NCBI RefSeq assembly: GCF_016921195.1
Contig: NZ_JAFGYF010000001.1
Coordinates: forward strand, 124,001 to 188,000
DNA length: 64,000 bases
From: Cellulosimicrobium cellulans
GTDB lineage: Bacteria > Actinomycetota > Actinomycetes > Actinomycetales > Cellulomonadaceae
Direction of reading: 5' to 3'
Positions within the stretch are counted from its first letter, which is position 1; the number at the start of each line of letters is the position of its first letter. Made by a program: the position numbers and the translations under genes. This document shows positions 8,501 through 16,972 of the stretch, piece after piece. The notes under the pieces were generated by a model. It worked only from the letters and a program-made list of their open reading frames with translations. It was not told the DNA's origin and did no database searches.

Positions 8501-11185
8501 ATGAGACGACCCGTCGCACGACGACTGCTCGCGGCCACCGCCGCGACGGCCCTGGCGACCACGATGGGCGTGACCGCCCTGACCACGACCGCGAACGCGG
8601 CCGTGACCGGCAGCCCGACCGGCTACGCGACCCAGAACGGCGGCACGACCGGTGGCGCCGGCGGCCAGACCGTCCGCGCCACGACCGGCACCCAGATCCA
8701 CGCCGCCCTGTGCAACAGGGCCAGCGACGACACCCCGATCGTCATCGAGGTCGAGGGCACCATCAACCACGGCAACACGGCCAAGGTCTCGGGCGACAGC
8801 TGCAACACGGCGGCCGGCGTGATCGAGCTCAAGCAGATCAGCAACGTGACGATCGTCGGGGTAGGGAGCGGCGCCACGTTCGACCAGCTGGGCATCCACA
8901 TCCGTGAGGCCAGCAACATCATCATCCAGAACGTCACGGTGAAGAACGTCAAGAAGTCCGGCTCGCCCACGTCCAACGGCGGCGACGCCATCGGCATGGA
9001 GAGCGGCGTGCGCAACGTGTGGGTGGACCACGTGACGCTCGAGGCGTCGGGCGGGGAGTCCGAGGGCTACGACGGCCTGTTCGACATGAAGGCGGGCGTC
9101 CAGTACGTGACGTTGTCCTACAGCATCCTGCGCAATTCCGGCCGCGGCGGCCTCATCGGCTCGAGCGAGAGCGACACGTCCAACGGCTTCGTGACGTTCC
9201 ACCACAACAAGTACGAGAACATCGACTCGCGCACACCGTTGCTGCGCGGGGGCGTCGCCCACATCTACAACAACCACTACGTGCACCTCAACGAGTCCGG
9301 GATCAACTCGCGGGCCGGGGCGAAGGCGAAGGTCGAGAACAACTACTTCGAGGACTCGAAGGACGTCCTCGGCACGTTCTACACCGACCAGAAGGGCACC
9401 TGGCAGGTCGCCGGGAACGTCCTCGACAACGTCACGTGGTCGAGCCCGGGCGGCGACATCCAGCCGGCCGGCCCGAACATGACGTCCACGACGTCGGTCA
9501 GCATCCCCTACTCGTACACGCTCGACGGCGCGAGCTGCGTGCCGAACCTCGTGAACCAGACCGCGGGCGCGAACAAGGGCCTCAAGGTCTCGGACGGCTC
9601 GTGCACGCCGCAGACGCCGGACCCCGACCCGTCGGACCCGACGGACCCGGGTCCCGTCGACCCGACGGACCCGCCGGAGCCGAGCGCGGAGACGATCTAC
9701 GTCGCCCCGAACGGCAGCGCGAGCGCCGCCGGCACGCTGTCGGCGCCGACGACGCTCCCCGTCGCGATCGAGCGCGTCGCCTCGGGCGGGGAGATCTTCC
9801 TGCGCGGTGGCACGTACGACCTGTCGTCGACCGTCACGATCGAGCCGGGCAACGACGGCACGTCGGGCGACCGCACCCTGCTCTCCGCGTACCCCGGCGA
9901 GCGGCCGGTGCTCAACTTCTCGGCGCAGGCCGAGAACTCGGCGAACCGCGGGCTCGCGATCGGCGGCGACTGGTGGCACGTCTACGGCATCGTCGTCGAG
10001 CACGCGGGCGACAACGGCATCCTGCTCGGCGGCAGCAACAACGTCATCGAGCGCGTCGTGACCCGCTACAACCACGACACCGGCCTCCAGCTCTCCCGCC
10101 TCGTGGCCGGCGCACCGGCGAGCGAGTGGCCGTCGAACAACCTCGTCCTCAGCAGCGAGTCGCACGACAACGCGGACTCGGACGGCGAGGACGCGGACGG
10201 CTTCGCCGCCAAGCTCACGTCCGGCCCGGGGAACGTGTTCCGGAACACCGTGGCGCACAACAACATCGACGACGGCTGGGACCTGTACACGAAGTCCGAC
10301 ACCGGGCCGATCGGTGCGGTGACCATCGAGAGCTCCCTCGCCTACGAGAACGGCACGCTGTCCGACGGCGGCCAGGCCGGCAACGGCGACCGCAACGGGT
10401 ACAAGCTCGGCGGCGAGGACATCGAGGTCGACCACGTCGTGCGCAACTCGTTCGCCGTGAACAACGGCAAGCACGGGTTCACCTACAACTCGAACCCGGG
10501 ATCGATCACGGTCAGCGGCAACGTCGCGGTGGGGAACGAGGAGCGCAACTTCAGCTTCGACGCCGGGACCCACCGCTTCAGCGGCAACGTGTCGTGCGAC
10601 TCCGGGACGACCGACAAGACGGTCGGCACGGACTCGGGCGGCAACTCGTTCTGGTCCGGCTCGAACGGGTCGGCGTGCTCCGCCTACGACGGCGAGCTCG
10701 GCTGGTCGTTCGCGGCGGACGGCTCGCTCCGGGTCACCTTCGGCGGCGAGCCGACGAACCCGACCGACCCGACCGACCCCACGGACCCCACCGACCCGAC
10801 GGACCCGACCGACCCGCCGTCGGGCACCAACCTCAGCATCGGTGCCGGCGCGGACGGCTCGAGCAAGGCCAGCGGGACGAGCTACGGCAACGCCATCGAC
10901 GGCAGCACCGCGACCTGGTGGTCGCCCAGCGGCTCGACGGGGACCGTCTCCGTCAAGTGGGGCACCGCGACGACCGTGGGTCGGGTCGTCGTCAAGGAGG
11001 CCGCAGGTGGCGGCAGCATCGGGACGTGGCGCCTCGTGAACAACGACACGGGCGCCGTCCTCAAGACGGGTTCCGGCGCGGGGACCATCACGTTCACCGC
11101 GACGTCGCTCAGGAAGATCAACCTCGAGATCACCGGTGCGTCGGGCACGCCCCGCGTCGCCGAGCTCGAGACCTACGCCGGGTAG
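8501..11185 (+). CDS. Secreted two-catalytic-domain pectate lyase (PL1 + PL9 + F5/8C-type module)
   Basis: 894 residues. Signal peptide 1-33 ends in ANA. A PL1-type right-handed beta-helix domain (about 38-345) has VWVDHVTLEAS, the YDGLFDMKAG aspartate region and SRTPLLRGG (Arg244/Arg249, where the PL1 catalytic arginine lies). An Asp/Pro/Thr linker (about 370-395) leads to a second lyase domain of PL9 type (about 398-745) with HDNADSDGEDADGFAAKL, which holds the calcium-binding acids and the lysine position used by Pel9A. A second linker of TDP repeats (about 752-772) leads to a C-terminal sugar-binding module resembling F5/8 type C (775-894). Both domains should cleave polygalacturonate by beta-elimination outside the cell. 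GAAAGGTGAGG supports the ATG at 8501. The upstream operator pair suggests substrate induction. Confidence 0.9.
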   Translation: MRRPVARRLLAATAATALATTMGVTALTTTANAAVTGSPTGYATQNGGTTGGAGGQTVRATTGTQIHAALCNRASDDTPIVIEVEGTINHGNTAKVSGDSCNTAAGVIELKQISNVTIVGVGSGATFDQLGIHIREASNIIIQNVTVKNVKKSGSPTSNGGDAIGMESGVRNVWVDHVTLEASGGESEGYDGLFDMKAGVQYVTLSYSILRNSGRGGLIGSSESDTSNGFVTFHHNKYENIDSRTPLLRGGVAHIYNNHYVHLNESGINSRAGAKAKVENNYFEDSKDVLGTFYTDQKGTWQVAGNVLDNVTWSSPGGDIQPAGPNMTSTTSVSIPYSYTLDGASCVPNLVNQTAGANKGLKVSDGSCTPQTPDPDPSDPTDPGPVDPTDPPEPSAETIYVAPNGSASAAGTLSAPTTLPVAIERVASGGEIFLRGGTYDLSSTVTIEPGNDGTSGDRTLLSAYPGERPVLNFSAQAENSANRGLAIGGDWWHVYGIVVEHAGDNGILLGGSNNVIERVVTRYNHDTGLQLSRLVAGAPASEWPSNNLVLSSESHDNADSDGEDADGFAAKLTSGPGNVFRNTVAHNNIDDGWDLYTKSDTGPIGAVTIESSLAYENGTLSDGGQAGNGDRNGYKLGGEDIEVDHVVRNSFAVNNGKHGFTYNSNPGSITVSGNVAVGNEERNFSFDAGTHRFSGNVSCDSGTTDKTVGTDSGGNSFWSGSNGSACSAYDGELGWSFAADGSLRVTFGGEPTNPTDPTDPTDPTDPTDPTDPPSGTNLSIGAGADGSSKASGTSYGNAIDGSTATWWSPSGSTGTVSVKWGTATTVGRVVVKEAAGGGSIGTWRLVNNDTGAVLKTGSGAGTITFTATSLRKINLEITGASGTPRVAELETYAG

Positions 11186-11217
11186 CCCGACCCTCCTCCG
11201 GGAGACCCGGGCACGAC

Positions 11218-11247
11218 CCCGGGCGGGACCACCTGGTCCCGCCCGGG
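11218..11247 (+). terminator. Terminator hairpin after pectate lyase
   Basis: A 14-pair stem (11218-11231 with 11234-11247) with a two-base loop starts 33 bases after the stop. No T tract follows. Confidence 0.7.
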
Positions 11248-11253
11248 CTCGAC

Positions 11254-11288
11254 GACGGCCCCGCCGCGCCGTCCGCGGCGGGGCCGTC
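11254..11288. terminator. Second hairpin, bidirectional between convergent genes
   Basis: A 15-pair stem (11254-11268 with 11274-11288) has loop CCGTC. It ends two bases before the stop of the convergent WYL regulator gene, so it probably stops transcription from both sides. Confidence 0.65.
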
Positions 11289-11290
11289 CA

Positions 11291-12274
11291 TCACGGCGTG
11301 CCGTCCGCAGCGCCGTAGCGTCGCGCTGTCGCGACGGCGCGGTCCCGCAGCACGTCGCGCAGCGGTGCCGGGTCCAGCACCTCGGCGTCCGGCCCGAGCT
11401 GCCACACGGCCCAGACGGCGTGCCGGAGGTCCTGAAAGCTGACGTCGAGCACCAGCAGTCCGTCGTCGCCGACGGACTCGGCGTGGACGGAGACCGCGGT
11501 GCCCACGAGCGCCGCCCGGAGGTCCGGCACGAGCCGGACGCGCGCGACGACCTGGTCGCCACCCGCCCGGAACCGGGCGCTGCGCTCACGCCAGAGCTGC
11601 TCGAGGTCGACGACGTCGGGACGGTCCGCCGGTTCGGCGAGGGCTTCGGCAGCGAGGATCCGGGAGAGGCGGTAGGTGCGGTCCTCCCCGCCGACGGTGG
11701 CGAGCAGGTAACCCGTGCCGCGGGCGGTGACCATGCCCACCGGGTCGACCTCGCGCGAGGCCGGCGGCCGGTCGACGGCGGCGTAGCGGATCCGGAGCCT
11801 CCGTCCGTCGAGCACGGCGCGCCGGACCTCGCGCAGGACTGCCGCGGGGACCTCCTCGGCGGCCTGCCGGCGAGCGAGCAGGTCGATCTCCGGCTCCACG
11901 AGGATCCGTCGGGCCGCGTCGTCGTCGGCGTCACGGTGGGCCTCGGGAAGCGCGTCGACGACCTTGCGGACGGCCGACGCGAGCGCGGGCCCGAGGCCGA
12001 GCACCTGCTCGCCGCGGCCCGACGCGGCGCTGAGCACGGCGAGCGCCTCGTCCGGGTTGAGGCCCGTGAGCTCGGTGCGGAACCCGGGCAGCAGCGCGAA
12101 CCCGCCATGGCGACCGCGCTCGGCATAGATCGGCACGCCCGCGGCGGAGAGCGCCTCGACGTCACGCAGGACCGTCCGGGTCGACACCTCGAGCTCGCGC
12201 GCCAGGGTGGTCGCGGACAGCCGGCCCCGCTGCCGGAGCAGCAGCACCAGGGAGACCAGCCGGTCGGCGCGCAC
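11291..12274 (-). CDS. WYL-domain transcriptional regulator (YafY/DeoR-like HTH)
   Basis: 327 residues from GTG 12274 (VRADRLVSLVLLLRQRG). The N-terminal winged helix (about 1-60) has ATTLARELEVSTRTVLRDVEAL and GRHGGFALLPG; the latter is typical of the wing in this family. A WYL domain (about 135-215) and a C-terminal WCX-like extension (about 230-325) follow. Such proteins bind DNA and sense small ligands through the WYL pocket. It is divergent from the ridA-like gene with about 130 bases between, so it may control that gene (inference). The frame is open further upstream, but this GTG fits the domain start and family length. Confidence 0.85.
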   Translation of the reverse strand: MRADRLVSLVLLLRQRGRLSATTLARELEVSTRTVLRDVEALSAAGVPIYAERGRHGGFALLPGFRTELTGLNPDEALAVLSAASGRGEQVLGLGPALASAVRKVVDALPEAHRDADDDAARRILVEPEIDLLARRQAAEEVPAAVLREVRRAVLDGRRLRIRYAAVDRPPASREVDPVGMVTARGTGYLLATVGGEDRTYRLSRILAAEALAEPADRPDVVDLEQLWRERSARFRAGGDQVVARVRLVPDLRAALVGTAVSVHAESVGDDGLLVLDVSFQDLRHAVWAVWQLGPDAEVLDPAPLRDVLRDRAVATARRYGAADGTP

Positions 12275-12401
12275 CCGAGAAACGTACCGGGATACATGAC
12301 AGAGGGTGTCGTCTATCGCCGACAGGCTCGGGGACGGGCGTGCGGGACGTCGGCCACGAGGGTCGACGCGCGCCCGGCAGGACGAGTCGGACGGAGTCGG
12401 C

Positions 12402-12803
12402 ATGGCAGTGGAACGAACGGCGATCAACCCCGTGGCGTGGTCGCAGGAGCTGGGGTTCAACCAGGCAGAGCTGGTCTCCGGGCATACCCGGACCCTCTTC
12501 TGCTCCGGGCAGACGGCGATGTCGCACGACGGTCGCCCGCAGCACGACGGTGACCTCGCGGCGCAGCTCACGCTGAGCCTGGACAACCTGGAGGCGGTGC
12601 TGACGGAGGCGCGCATGACGCTCGCGGACGTCGTCCGGTTGAACGTCTACACGACCGACGTCGACGCGCTCTTCCAGCACTACGGGCTGATCGCCGCGCG
12701 ACTCGGGGCCGCGCGCGTGGCCCCGGCGACGACGATGCTCGGGGTGACCCGCCTGGCGGTCCCCGGACAGCTCGTCGAGCTGGAGGCGACCGCCGTCGCC
12801 TGA
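12402..12803 (+). CDS. RidA/YjgF family enamine/imine deaminase-like protein
   Basis: 133 residues from ATG 12402. The Rid fold is shown by FNQAELVSGHTRTLFCSGQTA, DLAAQLTLSLDNLEAVLTEA, VVRLNVYTTDV and the end LVELEATAVA. Rid proteins form trimers and hydrolyse reactive 2-aminoacrylate-type intermediates. The Arg of the canonical RidA active site is not obvious, so it may belong to one of the other Rid subfamilies. It is divergent from the WYL regulator, an arrangement common in actinobacteria. Confidence 0.85.
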   Translation: MAVERTAINPVAWSQELGFNQAELVSGHTRTLFCSGQTAMSHDGRPQHDGDLAAQLTLSLDNLEAVLTEARMTLADVVRLNVYTTDVDALFQHYGLIAARLGAARVAPATTMLGVTRLAVPGQLVELEATAVA

Positions 12804-12966
12804 GCACGCCGGCGGCGCCGGACCAGGGTCACCCGGCTCCGGCGCCGCCGCCCTCCGCGTCCTCCAGCACGCGGGCGAGCTCGGAACGGGGTCGCGTCGC
12901 CGTCGCCGACGAAGGTGAGGCTCTCGACGGCGCCGCAGAACACGCGATGGCGCCGACGGCTTCCAA

Positions 12967-13006
12967 CCCTAGATCTGCTAGGGTCAGTACCCCTAGAAGA
13001 ACTAGG
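12967..13006 (+). promoter_or_regulatory. Two CCTAG-type palindromes, probable PadR operators
   Basis: CCCTAG-5 bases-CTAGGG (12967-12983) and CCTAG-5 bases-CTAGG (12992-13006) share the same arm and 5-base spacer, with centres 24 bases apart. They end 12 bases before the PadR ATG, over the likely promoter, and suit autoregulation by the PadR dimer. GGAG for translation follows at 13011-13014. Confidence 0.65.
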
Positions 13007-13018
13007 CATAGGAGTGCC

Positions 13019-13393
13019 ATGCGTATCGACAAGGACCTCGTGGCCGCGTCGGCCACCCCGCTCGTGCTCGGGATCCTCGCCGACGGCGAGTCGTACGGGT
13101 ACGCGATCCTCAAGCGCGTCGACGAGCTCTCGGGCGGCCGCATGCAGTGGACCGACGGCATGCTGTACCCCCTGCTGCACCGGCTGGAGCGGCTCGGGCT
13201 CGTCGAGGCGTCGTGGGGCACGTCCGACGTCGGGCGGCGCCGCAAGCACTACGCGATCACCTCGGCGGGGCGCGAGGCGCTCGTCGAGCGGCAGGCGCAG
13301 TGGGACGTCGTCGCGCACGCGCTCCGGCAGGTGTGGCGCTCCGCACAGGACGGGCTCCAGAGCCCTCCGCGCGTCGCGGAGGGGTGGGCCTGA
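13019..13393 (+). CDS. PadR-family transcriptional regulator
   Basis: 124 residues from ATG 13019 (MRIDKDLVAASATPLVLGIL). The winged-helix signature is clear in ESYGYAILKRVDELSGGRMQWTDGMLYPLLHRLE and RRRKHYAITSAGREAL. PadR proteins are dimeric repressors, often released by toxic or envelope-active compounds. The stop overlaps the next start (TGATG), so it forms a two-gene operon with the membrane protein. Two matching palindromes directly upstream suggest autorepression. Confidence 0.9.
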   Translation: MRIDKDLVAASATPLVLGILADGESYGYAILKRVDELSGGRMQWTDGMLYPLLHRLERLGLVEASWGTSDVGRRRKHYAITSAGREALVERQAQWDVVAHALRQVWRSAQDGLQSPPRVAEGWA

Positions 13394-14775
13394 TGGCCCC
13401 CGGTACGACGGCGCCCGCCGCCGGCGCCGCGAGTCCCGGTCCGCACGCCGCGCTCGAGGCCCAGATCGACCAGTGGCGCGGGTACGTCCGCCGCCGCGAG
13501 GCCATCTCCGCGGCGGACGTCGACGAGATGGAGGACCACCTGCGCGAGCGGGTCGAGGACCTGCGCGCGACGGGGCTCGACGACGACGAGGCGTTCCTCG
13601 TCGCGGTGAAGCGCATGGGCACGCTCGACGACCTGTCGCGCGAGTTCGCGCAGGAGCACTCCGAGCGGCTGTGGAAGCAGCTCGTCCTCGTCGGCGAGCA
13701 GCCGGGACGCGCGCGGTCGTGGCGCGAGCTCGCGGTCGTGCTCGCCCTCGCCGTCGCGGTGGGCGTCACGGTCAAGGTCGCGACCGTGCTCCTGCCCTGG
13801 GAGACGGTCGCCCTCAACGTCGGGCTCCTCGTGCTGCCGTTCCTCACGGCCTACCTCGCGTGGAAGCGGCAGGTCACGGCGCGCGTGGTCGGGGCGCTCG
13901 TCGTGCCGTTCGTCGCGCTGGGCCTCGTCCTCAACCTGTACCCGTTCGCGCCCACGGACTCGACCTTCGTCCTCGCGGCGCTCGCCGCCCCCGTGACGCT
14001 GTGGTCCGTCGTCGGGCTCGCGTACGTCGGCGGGCGGTGGCGCTCGGACGCGCGCCGCATGGACTTCGTGCGGTTCACGGGCGAGCTCGCCGTGTACTAC
14101 ACGCTGATCGCGCTCGGGGGCGGCGTCCTGCTCGGCCTGACGATCGGGATCTTCTCGCTCGCCGGCGTCGACCTCGAGCCCTACCTCGATTCGTGGATCC
14201 TGACCCTGTGCGTCCCCGCGGCGCTGATCGTCGCCGCGTGGCTCGTCGAGGCCAAGCAGAACGTCGTCGAGAACATCGCGCCCGTGCTCACGCGCGTCTT
14301 CACGCCGCTGACGCTCGTCATGCTCCTCGCCGCGTTCGTCGTCCTCGCGACCGCGGGGAACCTCGCCGCCGTCGACCGCGAGCTGCTCATCCTCATGGAC
14401 GCGATCCTCGTGCTCGTCCTGTGCCTGCTCCTCTACTCCGTCTCCGCGCGCGACCCGCTCGCGCCGCCGTCGTTCTTCGACGGGCTCCAGGTGGTCCTCG
14501 TCGTCGCGGCGGTCGCGGTCGACGCCGTCGCGCTCACCGCGATGCTCACGCGCATCGCGGAGTTCGGCGTGAGCCCCAACAAGGCCGCGGCGCTCGGTCT
14601 CAACCTGCTCCTCCTCGTGCACCTCGTGCGGTCCGCGGTGCTCGCGACGGCGTTCCTGCGCGGGCGGCGCCCGTTCGCCGACCTCGTGGCCTGGCAGACC
14701 CGGTTCCTGCCCGTGTACGCGGCGTGGGCGGCGATCGTCGCGATCGTCTTCCCGCCCCTGTTCGGGTTCGTCTGA
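13393..14775 (+). CDS. HAAS-domain (permease prefix) polytopic membrane protein
   Basis: 460 residues. The soluble N-terminal part (about 20-100) matches the HAAS/permease-prefix signalling domain seen next to PadR regulators (SAADVDEMEDHLRERVEDL, DDDEAFLVAVKRMG). About ten hydrophobic helices follow to the end (about 115-460). No transporter motif is visible, so its job is unknown. The PadR partner and 1-base overlap suggest a stress- or envelope-responsive module. Confidence 0.8.
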   Translation: MAPGTTAPAAGAASPGPHAALEAQIDQWRGYVRRREAISAADVDEMEDHLRERVEDLRATGLDDDEAFLVAVKRMGTLDDLSREFAQEHSERLWKQLVLVGEQPGRARSWRELAVVLALAVAVGVTVKVATVLLPWETVALNVGLLVLPFLTAYLAWKRQVTARVVGALVVPFVALGLVLNLYPFAPTDSTFVLAALAAPVTLWSVVGLAYVGGRWRSDARRMDFVRFTGELAVYYTLIALGGGVLLGLTIGIFSLAGVDLEPYLDSWILTLCVPAALIVAAWLVEAKQNVVENIAPVLTRVFTPLTLVMLLAAFVVLATAGNLAAVDRELLILMDAILVLVLCLLLYSVSARDPLAPPSFFDGLQVVLVVAAVAVDAVALTAMLTRIAEFGVSPNKAAALGLNLLLLVHLVRSAVLATAFLRGRRPFADLVAWQTRFLPVYAAWAAIVAIVFPPLFGFV

Positions 14776-14816
14776 GGGGCTGACGCCGCACGCACCCCGG
14801 GCGTAGCGTGACTCGG

Positions 14817-15893
14817 ATGACGGATGCCGCTCCCGGAGGGCCGCCCGACGGCGGGCTGGTCGACTGGCTGCTCGACTCGGACCCGGCGCTGCGCTGGCGG
14901 GTGGAGCGCGACGTCGTGCACGCGCCGCCCGAGGTGTGGGAGGCGACGCGGGCGCGCGTCGCGACCGACGGCTTCGGCGCGCGCCTGCTCGCGCTGCAGG
15001 ACCCCGACGGGCAGTGGGCGGGCGGCGCCTACTTCCCCGCCGACGCGGGAGCGGTGGACGCCGGCGGGGCGCCGGAGGAGGGCCAGCCCTGGACTGCCAC
15101 CACCTGGTCGCTCGTCGCGCTGCGCGAGTGGGGGCTCGACCCGGACGTCCTGCGCGCGCGGCGCACGCCCGAGCTGCTCGCCGCGCACAGCCGCTGGGAG
15201 TACGACGACCTGCCCTACTGGGGCGGCGAGGTCGACTGGTGCATCAACGGGTACACGCTCGCCGCGGGCGCCTGGCTCGGGGTCGACGTCTCGGAGCTGC
15301 TCGCCGCGGTGCTCGCGGGCCGGCTGCCCGACGGCGGGTGGAACTGCGACTGGGTCGAGGGCGCCACGGTGTCGTCGTTCCACTCGACGCTCAACGCCCT
15401 CAAGGGCCTGCTCGCGTACCAGGAGCTCGCCGGCGGCGGCGACGAGCTGCGTGCCGCGAGACGGTCCGGCGAGGAGTACCTGCTGCGCCGCGGCCTGTTC
15501 CGCCGCCTGAGCACGGGCGAGCCCGTCGGCGACTGGGTGTTCCGCCTCGCGTACCCGTTCCGCTGGTACTACAGCGTGCTCAACGCGCTGGTCTACCTGC
15601 GCGAGGCGTCGCTGCTCGACGGGACGCCGCCGGACCCCCGCGCGGCGGACGCCGTCGAGCACGTCCGCCGCGCGCGGCAGCCGGACGGCACCTGGCTCCA
15701 GGGCCGGCGCCACCCGGGTCGGGTGTGGTTCGAGGTCGACGCGCCCGCGGGCGAGCCGTCACGCTGGCTCACCTACCACGCGACCGTCGTCCTCGACTGG
15801 TGGGACGGCGCGCGCGGTCAGGACGCGGGGGCGCCCGACACGACCTCCGCGTCGTCCAGCACCGCGATCAGCTCGTCGAACCACTCGACGTAG
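14817..15893 (+). CDS. Terpene-cyclase/prenyltransferase-fold (alpha/alpha toroid) protein
   Basis: 358 residues. Repeated helices with QDPDGQWAGG, GRLPDGGWNCDW and RQPDGTWLQG resemble the QW-type repeats of squalene/oxidosqualene cyclases, but the catalytic DxDD motif is absent, so catalysis of cyclisation is doubtful. No signal peptide. TAGCGT (14804-14809) lies seven bases before the ATG, a leaderless-type start; a GTG at 14808 is an alternative. The last 76 bases overlap the convergent siderophore-binding-protein gene. The final 25 or so residues are low-complexity Ser/Thr and probably not part of the fold. Confidence 0.7.
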   Translation: MTDAAPGGPPDGGLVDWLLDSDPALRWRVERDVVHAPPEVWEATRARVATDGFGARLLALQDPDGQWAGGAYFPADAGAVDAGGAPEEGQPWTATTWSLVALREWGLDPDVLRARRTPELLAAHSRWEYDDLPYWGGEVDWCINGYTLAAGAWLGVDVSELLAAVLAGRLPDGGWNCDWVEGATVSSFHSTLNALKGLLAYQELAGGGDELRAARRSGEEYLLRRGLFRRLSTGEPVGDWVFRLAYPFRWYYSVLNALVYLREASLLDGTPPDPRAADAVEHVRRARQPDGTWLQGRRHPGRVWFEVDAPAGEPSRWLTYHATVVLDWWDGARGQDAGAPDTTSASSSTAISSSNHST

Positions 15894-16876
15894 CTCGCGT
15901 AGGTGAACGGGCGCTTGTCGTCCCAGCCGACGACCTGACCGGCCTGCACCGCGGGCAGACCTGCGTAGACCGGGTTGGCGGCCATCGCCTCGGCGGAGCC
16001 CGTGTAGCTCAGCACGACGTCGGCCGGGTGGTCGGGCACGCGCTCCCAGCTCAGCTCGGCCCAGCCCTCCTGGTCCTGCGGGCCGCCGATCGTGAAGCCC
16101 AGCTCCTCGAGCAGCGCGAGCTGGCCCAGGTTCTTCTGACCGACCCACAGCTGCTCGGCGCCGTTGAGCGGCAGGATCGTCAGCGGCTTCGTGGCCGCGA
16201 TGCCGCGCAGCGTGGCCAGCCGCTCGTCGAACGCAGCCTTCGCCTCGGTGACCTCCGGCGCGTCGACGTCGCCTCCGAGCGCCTCCGCCAGGGACGCGTA
16301 GTCCTCGATCACCTCGACCACCGGGCGGCCCGAGAACTTCATGCCGACGAACGGCGCGACGGCGGTCGCCTCCTCGGTGACCGTGTCGTCCCACCAGGTC
16401 CAGGCGCTGCCGTCCTCGTTGCCGAACCCGATCACGAGGTCGGGGTCGAGCGCGAGCAGCTTCTCCAGGTTGAGCTCGGCGTCGGCCCCCACGACCTCCA
16501 TCTCGTCGACCTGGGCGTTGCCGATCGACAGCGCACCGGCGTCGGAGAAGCCGTACCCGAACACCCCGGCGGGGCGCACTCCGTAGTCCCACAGCGCCGC
16601 GGCGGTGTAGCCGTCCACGACGACGCTGTCCGGCACGTCGTCGAGCTGGTACGTCGTGCCGTAGCCCGAGGACGTCCAGGACCAGCCCTCCGCGGCCGAC
16701 GGCGCCGCGTCGGCCGCGTCGTCGGCGCCCGGCTCGGTGCCGGTCGAGCACGCCGCGAGCGTGACCGCGAGCCCGACGGCGAGCGTGCCGGCGGCGAGGG
16801 AACGCACCGGGCGCCAGGGTCGGGTCGGGCCGGCCGCCGTGGGCAGGGTGGACGAGGGACGGGTCGTGCGGGTCAT
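15818..16876 (-). CDS. Iron-siderophore ABC transporter substrate-binding lipoprotein
   Basis: 352 residues. A signal sequence with lipobox LAAC (Cys about 43) anchors it to the outer face of the membrane. The periplasmic-binding-protein fold of FepB/FhuD type is shown by DSVVVDGYTAAALWDYGVRPAGVFGY, NLEKLLALDPDLVIG and the C-terminal helix region. It should deliver a ferric siderophore to the FepD/FepG-like permeases upstream. The gene lies about 100 bases after the ATPase gene on the same strand, so it probably belongs to the same iron-controlled unit. It overlaps convergently with the preceding gene by 76 bases. Confidence 0.88.
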   Translation of the reverse strand: MTRTTRPSSTLPTAAGPTRPWRPVRSLAAGTLAVGLAVTLAACSTGTEPGADDAADAAPSAAEGWSWTSSGYGTTYQLDDVPDSVVVDGYTAAALWDYGVRPAGVFGYGFSDAGALSIGNAQVDEMEVVGADAELNLEKLLALDPDLVIGFGNEDGSAWTWWDDTVTEEATAVAPFVGMKFSGRPVVEVIEDYASLAEALGGDVDAPEVTEAKAAFDERLATLRGIAATKPLTILPLNGAEQLWVGQKNLGQLALLEELGFTIGGPQDQEGWAELSWERVPDHPADVVLSYTGSAEAMAANPVYAGLPAVQAGQVVGWDDKRPFTYASYVEWFDELIAVLDDAEVVSGAPAS

Positions 16877-16972
16877 GCGGTGCTCCTCCGACGAGGCGGT
16901 GCGGGCGAGCGCAGGACGGTGGGGGGCCGGTCGGTCGGGTGGGTCGACCGGCTGGGGAACGGGGCCGTGCGG

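Noticed and set aside
9601-9690. GC-rich repetitive stretch in the pectate lyase as a possible recombination repeat
   Set aside because: It encodes the Asp/Pro/Thr interdomain linker typical of secreted actinobacterial enzymes.
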